Positions 6,850-12,228 of a stretch of 12,228 nt of DNA are shown here, one piece after another. Position numbers and translations under genes: made by a program. The notes beneath the pieces were generated by a model. The model was not told the DNA's origin. It ran no database searches and saw nothing but the letters and a program-made list of their open reading frames with translations. Origin of the DNA: Planctomycetota bacterium (GTDB lineage: Bacteria; Planctomycetota; Planctomycetia; Planctomycetales; Planctomycetaceae); NCBI GenBank assembly GCA_024278285.1, contig JAJRTM010000161.1, forward strand, positions 1 through 12,228, written 5' to 3'. The first letter of the stretch is position 1; each line of letters starts with the position of its first letter.

Positions 6850-9081
6850 ATGAACGTAATCCGACTTACTCCTGCTTGCTGCCTGCTGATCTTTTTGGTT
6901 GTCGGGATTGTTTTGTCTGATTGCGCGAATGGATTTACTGAGCCGATCAAGAAAACTTCTGACGAAAAACCGATTGATTTCGAAAGGGATATTCAGCCTG
7001 TTCTGAGCCGGTTTGCATGTAATTCCGGTCCCTGTCATGGCAAACAGCGGGGGCAGAATGGGTTTCAACTTTCACTGCTCGGGTTCGATTCCAATTTTGA
7101 TCATGATGCCATGGTGAAGCAATCACGAGGGCGTCGAATTTTTTTTACACGCCCCGAAGCGAGTCTCATTCTCGCCAAACCTGCTGGCGATCTTCCACAT
7201 GGCGGGGGTGTTTTATTTACTCAATCAGATCCCGGCTATCATCTTTTATTGCGATGGATCAAACAGGGGGCTCCTCGAAGTCAGCCGGGGACACCTCAGT
7301 TGGAAAGAGTCACGGTCGATCCGCAAGCGAAAATATTTCAGCACAACGAAACCGCATCATTGAAAGTGACTGCCTATTATGCGGATGGCTCAACAAGAGA
7401 TGTCACGAACTGGGCAACGTATCAATCAAATGAAAGCCCGATTGCAGCGGTCAATGAACATGGAAAAGTCACCGCAGGAACCATCACCGGGGAAGCGGCG
7501 ATCATGGCTCGCTATTCCGGTCATTTTGCGATCTTCACCGCATCGGTTCCCTTAACCAAAAAAGTACCTGCTGAATATTATGCCAACCTCCCACGCAATA
7601 ACGAAATTGATGATCGTGTTTGGGAAACATTGAAAAAACTGCGTCTGCGTGCATCAGATCCCGCAACAGATCATAAGTTTTTGAGGCGAGTTTATATTGA
7701 CATCATCGGGCGACTGCCTACGTCTGATGAAGCTCGCGAGTTTCTGAAAGATGTCTCGCCGCAAAAGCGGGAACATCTTGTAGACAAGTTACTTGCTGAT
7801 CCCGAATACGCAGAACATTGGGCGAATAAATGGGCCGATTTACTTCGCCCGAATCCGTATCATGTTGGTATCAAAACAACATTAAACTACGACCGTTGGA
7901 TTCGTGGTGCTTTTCGTAAGAATCAACCTTATGATGAATTCGTCTATGATTTAATCACCGCGAACGGCAGCACGTTTCGTGAAGGGAATGTGACTCTTTA
8001 CCGAGATCGACGCAAGCCGGATGAGTTGGCAACAATTGTCAGCCAGGTTTTTCTGGGTGTTCGACTCGAATGCGCGAAGTGCCATCATCATCCGTTTGAA
8101 GTTTATGGGCAGGATGATTTCTACAGTTTCGCTGCTTACTTTGCAAAAATTGGTCGCAAAGGAACCGGGATTTCTGCCCCCATTTCGGGCTCAGAAGAAT
8201 TCATCTTTACCTCAGACAAAGGGAGCGTCAAACACCCCTTAACAAAAGCAGTGATGCAACCCCGTCCTTTATACGGAGAAGCTGAGGAGATAAAACCGGA
8301 AACCGATCCGCGCGTTGCGCTGGCTCAATGGATGACATCGCCGAAGAATCATTATTTTGCACAAACGATGGCCAACCGCATCTGGAAAGATTTAATGGGA
8401 CACGGTTTGGTTGAACCTGTCGATGATTTGCGAGCAACTAACCCTCCCACCAATGCGGCTTTGCTCAACACGCTGGCAGAATACTTTGTTCGTGAAAAGT
8501 TTGATGTCAAAAAGGTAATCAAGTTCATCACGCTTTCGCATGCGTATTCTCTCAGTTCTATTCCAAATGATAACAACAAGATTGATACCCGTTATTTTTC
8601 TCGACATTATCGTCAGCGATTACGTGGTGAAGTTTTGCTGGATTCAATTTGCCAGATCACAGGGGTGCCTGAAAGTTTCACTGCGATGGCTCCCCATTCT
8701 CGTGCCAAAGAACTTTGGACGCATCGAATCTCTTCGTTGTTTCTCGATGCGTATGCCCGTCCCGATCCGAATCAGGATCCGCCCTGTGAGAGAATTTCGG
8801 AACCAACAGTCGTTCAAACATTACATTTAATGAACTCACAACAACTGGCACAGAAAATCACATCAGACAAAGGACGAGCCGCAGAATTAACAAAAAGTGA
8901 TGCGACTGCCTCCAAAATTATCGAGGAGTTGTACCTTTCCATTTACGCCCGTTATCCCACCAAAAAAGAAATAAAAGTGACAACCGATCTGTTCAAAAAA
9001 GAGGGAGCGGATCGACGAAAAATAACCGAAGATATTATGTGGGCATTGTTGAATACTCCAGAATTTGTCTACAAAGATTAA
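6850..9081 (+). CDS. DUF1549/DUF1553 protein with cytochrome-like motifs and Ig-like domain
   Basis: A 743-residue exported protein of a type abundant in planctomycetes. A signal peptide (about 1-28) has the hydrophobic core CCLLIFLVVGIVL. The PIDFERDIQPVLSRFACNSGPCHG segment (41-64) resembles planctomycete cytochrome-like domains but has CX4CH (Cys57, Cys62-His63) in place of CxxCH. A bacterial Ig-like (BIG2) domain covers about 150-232 (LKVTAYYADGSTRDVTNWAT). DUF1549 covers about 250-435 and ends with a canonical heme c motif, CAKCHHHPFE (408-417). DUF1553 covers about 485-725 (MANRIWKDLMGHGLVEP). The biochemical role of these domains is unknown; extracytoplasmic binding or breakdown of polymers is often proposed. 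The start at 6850 was chosen over the TTG at 6823 because it begins the signal peptide properly. A DUF1501 gene follows 71 bases downstream, the usual partner, and is probably co-transcribed. Confidence 0.92.
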   Translation: MNVIRLTPACCLLIFLVVGIVLSDCANGFTEPIKKTSDEKPIDFERDIQPVLSRFACNSGPCHGKQRGQNGFQLSLLGFDSNFDHDAMVKQSRGRRIFFTRPEASLILAKPAGDLPHGGGVLFTQSDPGYHLLLRWIKQGAPRSQPGTPQLERVTVDPQAKIFQHNETASLKVTAYYADGSTRDVTNWATYQSNESPIAAVNEHGKVTAGTITGEAAIMARYSGHFAIFTASVPLTKKVPAEYYANLPRNNEIDDRVWETLKKLRLRASDPATDHKFLRRVYIDIIGRLPTSDEAREFLKDVSPQKREHLVDKLLADPEYAEHWANKWADLLRPNPYHVGIKTTLNYDRWIRGAFRKNQPYDEFVYDLITANGSTFREGNVTLYRDRRKPDELATIVSQVFLGVRLECAKCHHHPFEVYGQDDFYSFAAYFAKIGRKGTGISAPISGSEEFIFTSDKGSVKHPLTKAVMQPRPLYGEAEEIKPETDPRVALAQWMTSPKNHYFAQTMANRIWKDLMGHGLVEPVDDLRATNPPTNAALLNTLAEYFVREKFDVKKVIKFITLSHAYSLSSIPNDNNKIDTRYFSRHYRQRLRGEVLLDSICQITGVPESFTAMAPHSRAKELWTHRISSLFLDAYARPDPNQDPPCERISEPTVVQTLHLMNSQQLAQKITSDKGRAAELTKSDATASKIIEELYLSIYARYPTKKEIKVTTDLFKKEGADRRKITEDIMWALLNTPEFVYKD

Positions 9082-9090
9082 TGTTTATAA

Positions 9091-9142
9091 GCGGCAATGC
9101 GTTAGCCGCCGGTAAAGAACCAGTTGATTGCCGTTAAACCGG
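9091..9142 (+). promoter_or_regulatory. Structured intercistronic region before the DUF1501 ribosome site
   Basis: Several short complementary segments crowd this gap. GCGGC (9091-9095) pairs with GCCGC (9105-9109). CGGCAAT (9092-9098) can instead pair with ATTGCCG (9127-9133). CCGGT (9109-9113) can pair with ACCGG (9138-9142), which overlaps the start of the GGGGAA ribosome site (9141-9146). The pairings partly compete. This may be a planctomycete intergenic repeat, a weak terminator, or a translation-controlling fold; the sequence alone does not decide. Confidence 0.35.
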
Positions 9143-9152
9143 GGAATGAAAA

Positions 9153-10478
9153 ATGTTTCAAAACTGTGATGGAATAACAAGGCGAAGTTGCCTGCAGTTC
9201 GGGATGGGGGCAGCTTTAGGAGCTGGACTTTCCGATTTAATGAAGTTAAAGGTGGAAGCCTCAACTTCACCAAGTCATCCATCAGCTCGTGCTAAAAGCT
9301 GCATCCTGATTTGGCTCGATGGCGGGCCGACTCATTATGAAACGTTCGATCCGAAGCCGGATGCGCCACAGGAAATTCGTGGCGAATTCTATCCCATCGC
9401 CACCAAAACTCCCGGCGTTCATTTTTCCGAACATCTGAAACGGCTCGCTTCGATTTCCGACAAAATCGCGGTCATTCGCTCGATCAAACATAATCAGGGA
9501 AATCATGGGGCGGGCAATCATTATATGATGACCGGGGCACCGCCTCGCATTCCGGTTGGCTGTGGTGCGTTTGTTAGTTTTCATCCCAGTCTTGGTGCAA
9601 TGACTGCGAATGAACGTGGGCATCAAAACGGTTTGCCCGCCTATTTTTCGATGCCGAGTATGACACGTTCTGGGGGGCCTAGTTTTCTGGGAGCCCAGTA
9701 CGCTCCATTTGTTGTCCCCGGTGACCCGAACAGTTCCAGTTTCCGCGTGCGAGATGTTGCACTTCCGAAGGGATTGGAGCAGAAGCGTTTTGATTCTCGC
9801 AAAGAAATGCGAGCCGCATTGGATCAACTTCCCCGCTTTCGCGATAAAGCAAGCGGCGATCCTGTCATGGTAATCGATCAATACTATCAGCAAAGCTACG
9901 ATTTGATTGCCTCCCCCAAAGCACAGAAAGCATTCCAGGTTCAAGCCGAGGACGATAAAGTCCGTGATCAATACGGTCGCAATTCGTTCGGTCAACGGGC
10001 ATTACTGGCTCGCAGGTTGGTCGAAGCAGGAGTTCCTTTCATTACACTCAACGAAGCCGGCTGGGATCATCACGGCAATTTATTCCCTGCGTTAAAAAAA
10101 CGGCTTCCGACTTTTGAGAATACGATTGCGACCCTCATTGAAGATCTTGACGAACGGGGAATGCTTGATGAAACGCTGGTTGTCGTGTTAGGCGAATTTG
10201 GTCGCACGCCAAAAATTAACAAGGGGGGCGGACGCGATCATTGGTCGAATGCGATGTCTGTGATGATGGCGGGAGCGGGCACACCAGGCGGAACCGTTGT
10301 CGGGGCGACGGATCGGCAAGGCTACTCTGCGGTAGAGCGAGTTCTTTCGCCGGAAAACTTTGCATCGACTGTGTATCTGAAGTTGGGAATCAACCCTGGG
10401 AAAATCATCTACACCCCACAAGGTCGCCCCGCCCATTTAGTCAGCGATCACACCCCGATCAGCGAATTAATGGGCTGA
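9153..10478 (+). CDS. DUF1501 family protein with Tat-type signal
   Basis: A complete 441-residue DUF1501 protein. The N-terminus TRRSCLQFGMGAALGAG (9-25) carries twin arginines (10-11) before a hydrophobic stretch, so export by the Tat pathway is likely. Sulfatase/phosphatase-like landmarks follow: ILIWLDGGPTHYETFDPK (51-68), NQGNHGAGNHYMMTG (114-128), EAGWDHHGNLFP (301-312), GEFGRTP (347-353) and GGGRDHWSNAM (358-368). The Asp/His/Glu residues in these blocks probably bind metal; I do not see a recognisable sulfatase formylglycine motif. The ATG at 9153 has GGGGAA about 6 bases upstream. It lies 71 bases after the DUF1549/DUF1553 gene, the standard planctomycete pairing, and is presumably expressed with it. 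Compared with the DUF1501 gene at the left edge it shares the motifs but differs throughout, so the two are not a recent duplication. Substrate unknown. Confidence 0.92.
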   Translation: MFQNCDGITRRSCLQFGMGAALGAGLSDLMKLKVEASTSPSHPSARAKSCILIWLDGGPTHYETFDPKPDAPQEIRGEFYPIATKTPGVHFSEHLKRLASISDKIAVIRSIKHNQGNHGAGNHYMMTGAPPRIPVGCGAFVSFHPSLGAMTANERGHQNGLPAYFSMPSMTRSGGPSFLGAQYAPFVVPGDPNSSSFRVRDVALPKGLEQKRFDSRKEMRAALDQLPRFRDKASGDPVMVIDQYYQQSYDLIASPKAQKAFQVQAEDDKVRDQYGRNSFGQRALLARRLVEAGVPFITLNEAGWDHHGNLFPALKKRLPTFENTIATLIEDLDERGMLDETLVVVLGEFGRTPKINKGGGRDHWSNAMSVMMAGAGTPGGTVVGATDRQGYSAVERVLSPENFASTVYLKLGINPGKIIYTPQGRPAHLVSDHTPISELMG

Positions 10479-10621
10479 ATACTAACCAGACATCGCGAAG
10501 CAGGGTAGACCTGAATGTGGTATCCATTTCAATGTGAACATACTCACCCAGCATCCGATGTGAGCATGGCACCCTCTATCAAAATACACCTTGTTCTCAA
10601 ACAGGAAAGCCCGCCCGGCGA
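10479..10621. other. Intergenic region between convergent genes
   Basis: These 143 bases lie between the end of the DUF1501 gene and the end of the small membrane protein gene. I see no ORF of note, no clean terminator hairpin with a U tract, and no repeat shared with the rest of the window. Confidence 0.5.
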
Positions 10622-10864
10622 TCATTTCCATGTCCACCGGAAACTAATGACACAAACGGAAGCGATGAGTGGAAGGCCAATAAACCAATAATTAATCATG
10701 AGATCGGAGATAGAAATCATAAGCATTTGAAAGCTTGATATCTCGACCCCATAGCCGACGAAAGAGTCTTTCCACTTAGGTGCAATCACAAACGAGAAGA
10801 AAACAAGCCCGATAAGGGATATCGACAATAAAGCTAATGCCCCGCCTGTTATAATTTTCCCCAT
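10622..10864 (-). CDS. Small two-helix membrane protein of unknown function
   Basis: An 80-residue protein with two hydrophobic segments, about 6-29 (GGALALLSISLIGLVFF) and 55-76 (LMINYWFIGLPLIASVCVI). They are separated by a short loop beginning APKWKDSFVGYGVEI. The loop plus second helix resembles, in pattern, the periplasmic segment and last helix of type II secretion GspF proteins (VPKF-x-F-x2-FG, then LS-x-Y-W), but it is far too short to be GspF, and the similarity is my reading only. The start is the ATG at 10864: AGGA lies 7 bases upstream, making the in-frame TTG at 10882 unnecessary. It stands divergent from the PPC-domain gene with 32 bases between starts, and its end faces the end of the DUF1501 gene. 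No function can be assigned. Confidence 0.75.
   Translation of the reverse strand: MGKIITGGALALLSISLIGLVFFSFVIAPKWKDSFVGYGVEISSFQMLMISISDLMINYWFIGLPLIASVCVISFRWTWK
10847..10855 (+). promoter_or_regulatory. Extended -10 promoter for the PPC-domain gene
   Basis: TGTTATAAT (10847-10855) is a perfect extended -10 element. The expected start of transcription is near 10862, about 35 bases before the ATG at 10897. It lies inside the first codons of the oppositely oriented small membrane protein gene, so the two transcripts would overlap at their 5' ends. Confidence 0.45.
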
Positions 10865-10896
10865 ATTAAATTCCTTGATCAATAAAACTCTCTACT

Positions 10897-12228
10897 ATGT
10901 TACTAATCTCAGAGTATTCCCGTTTTGTCTATGTGCGGATTTCTATTTTATGCTTCGCGAGCATTATCTGTCCAGGGGCAACTTTGTCTGCAGAAATCCC
11001 GCCTGCAGTTGTATCCATTTTTCCGGCTGGCGTCCAGCAGGGGAAAACGGCACAAATTAAACTGAACGGCAAACCGGGAGAATTGCCTTTGTCTGTCTGG
11101 AGCAGTTGTGCGAATTTTGAGAAACTGACAGTATCAGAAAAAGGCGATCAGCTAACCCTCACTGCAAATAACAAGGCAGCCGCGGGGTTGCACTGGCTTC
11201 GGTTTTATAACAAATCTGGTGCTGGTTCTCTCCTGCCGATTCTCGTGGGAACACTCCCGGAAATCAGTGAGAAAGAACCGAATAACGATTTAGCAACAGC
11301 CGGGAAAATTGAAACGCTGCCTGTCACCATTAACGGAATCCTGAGTAAGTCGGGTGAGGTTGATACTTATCAGATTGCTCTCAAAAAAGGAGAGATGTTA
11401 ATCGCTTCGATTGATGCCCATCATTCGCTTGGGGCGCCGATGGATACGGTCCTGCAAATTCTCGATGAACGACGATTTGTCCTCGTCCAGAACGATGACG
11501 ACCACGGCAACGATTCGCTGCTTCGTTATCGTGCCACTCGCGATGGCAACTACTACGTCCGAGTTTTTTGCTTTCCTTCAAAACCGAATAGTTCGATCAA
11601 TTTTGCGGGTGGGGCGAATGATATCTATCGATTAACGTTGACGAAAACCACTTTTCTTGCGTATCAATTTGAAGTTTATGATGGGGGCCAGAAAAAATCC
11701 GCTCGATCGGGCTGGAATCTTTCAGGAAAAGCAGAACTCTTTTTTCAGCTTGCCTCAGCACCGCTGGCTGCACCAGGACTGCATCAACTGCATCAAGGGA
11801 TCGATACTCCTGTAAAAATCGAATACTTCAAGTCCAACAATAATCCACTCGCTGTTCCTTCAACGCGTTTTGGCTTAATTCAAACACGATCACAAAAGAG
11901 CATCCACACAATCAAGGCAAAGAAGAACGATACTTTTCGCTTGCAAGTATATGCCAGAAAATATGAATCATTACTCGATCCCGTTTTGATGATCAAAAAT
12001 CCGGACGGTAAAGTTCTCAAGCAGGGGGATGATATAGCCAAGACAAATCTTGATGTCGATATCAATTGGAAAGCACCGGCTGATGGTCAGTATTCTCTTG
12101 AAGTAATTGATCGTTACGGTCATTTTGGACTACGCTATTTTTATCTGCTTGCAATAGAAAAAGAAGAGCCTCGTTTTGAACTAACTATTGAGCAGGATCA
12201 TTATAAAACTTCAGCAGAGAAACCGTTA
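10897..12228 (+). CDS. Secreted pre-peptidase C-terminal (PPC) domain protein, 3' end outside window
   Basis: The frame is open from the ATG at 10897 to the last base of the window: 444 codons with no stop, so the gene continues beyond it. A signal peptide (1-32; core RISILCFASIICPGATLSA) probably ends after Ala32, before EIPP. A beta-rich N-terminal region (33-120) follows. A typical PPC domain covers about 125-235: EKEPNNDLATAG, then GEVDTYQIALKKGE, then LQILDERR, then NYYVRVFCFP. A second, more diverged PPC-like unit covers about 345-415 (FRLQVYARKYESLLDPVLMI, later PADGQYSLEVIDRYG). PPC domains are beta sandwiches found in secreted peptidases and in many large planctomycete exported proteins; no catalytic domain is visible in the sequenced part. 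A GTG at 10933 is a possible shorter start, still ahead of the signal core. Its position just after the DUF1549/DUF1501 genes is a common planctomycete arrangement. Confidence 0.88.
   Translation, partial: MLLISEYSRFVYVRISILCFASIICPGATLSAEIPPAVVSIFPAGVQQGKTAQIKLNGKPGELPLSVWSSCANFEKLTVSEKGDQLTLTANNKAAAGLHWLRFYNKSGAGSLLPILVGTLPEISEKEPNNDLATAGKIETLPVTINGILSKSGEVDTYQIALKKGEMLIASIDAHHSLGAPMDTVLQILDERRFVLVQNDDDHGNDSLLRYRATRDGNYYVRVFCFPSKPNSSINFAGGANDIYRLTLTKTTFLAYQFEVYDGGQKKSARSGWNLSGKAELFFQLASAPLAAPGLHQLHQGIDTPVKIEYFKSNNNPLAVPSTRFGLIQTRSQKSIHTIKAKKNDTFRLQVYARKYESLLDPVLMIKNPDGKVLKQGDDIAKTNLDVDINWKAPADGQYSLEVIDRYGHFGLRYFYLLAIEKEEPRFELTIEQDHYKTSAEKPL

Noticed and set aside
6798..6920. 40-codon frame with a signal-like start (MMKAAAFLCVALF) overlapping the start of the DUF1549/DUF1553 gene
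   Set aside because: It has no ribosome site, lies in a different frame and ends within the signal-peptide region of the real gene. The resemblance to a signal peptide is probably chance.
9282..9995. 237-codon open frame on the minus strand opposite the second DUF1501 gene
   Set aside because: It has the same character as the antisense frame in the first DUF1501 gene. Both probably come from the codon usage of the sense strand, not from a conserved overlapping gene.

Overview
The window reads as chromosomal DNA of a planctomycete, most likely of the order Planctomycetales, with moderate GC. The basis is the presence of families greatly expanded in that phylum: two DUF1501 proteins, a DUF1549/DUF1553 protein with cytochrome-like cysteine motifs, and a secreted pre-peptidase C-terminal (PPC) domain protein. 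A formaldehyde-activating-enzyme homologue of the tetrahydromethanopterin C1 pathway and a membrane-anchored squalene-cyclase-like repeat protein fit the same picture. The genus cannot be fixed from this sequence. I see no rRNA, tRNA, CRISPR array, phage gene or transposase, and no gene-free stretch longer than about 270 bases.

Left part (1-3900). A DUF1501 gene cut by the left edge runs rightwards and meets, tail to tail, a leftward BASS-family sodium/organic-anion symporter gene. The symporter start lies 70 bases from the chosen start of a rightward ubiE/menG gene, with an extended -10 promoter in between. A 139-bp element with 26-bp terminal inverted repeats separates ubiE from ubiX. UbiE/MenG methylates demethylmenaquinone and UbiX makes the prenyl-FMN cofactor used by UbiD-type decarboxylases, so the pair points to menaquinone synthesis.

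Middle part (3900-6850). A membrane-anchored protein with a squalene-cyclase-like alpha/alpha toroid but no visible cyclase motif runs rightwards. It converges with two leftward genes: a Fae homologue lacking the usual active-site histidine, and a bifunctional-nuclease-domain (DUF151) protein. A hairpin lies between those two. The 267 bp between the DUF151 gene and the next rightward gene hold plausible promoters for both directions.

Right part (6850-12228). A rightward pair encodes a secreted DUF1549/DUF1553 protein with an Ig-like domain and two heme-type cysteine motifs, then a DUF1501 protein with a Tat-type signal. A small leftward membrane protein gene follows, then a secreted PPC-domain protein that runs off the right edge. 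Together with the truncated DUF1501 gene at the left edge, this is the least understood part of the window: a planctomycete-type exported module whose substrate is unknown. No unmistakably new system is present; the best leads are this module, the atypical Fae, and the inverted-repeat element between the two quinone genes.
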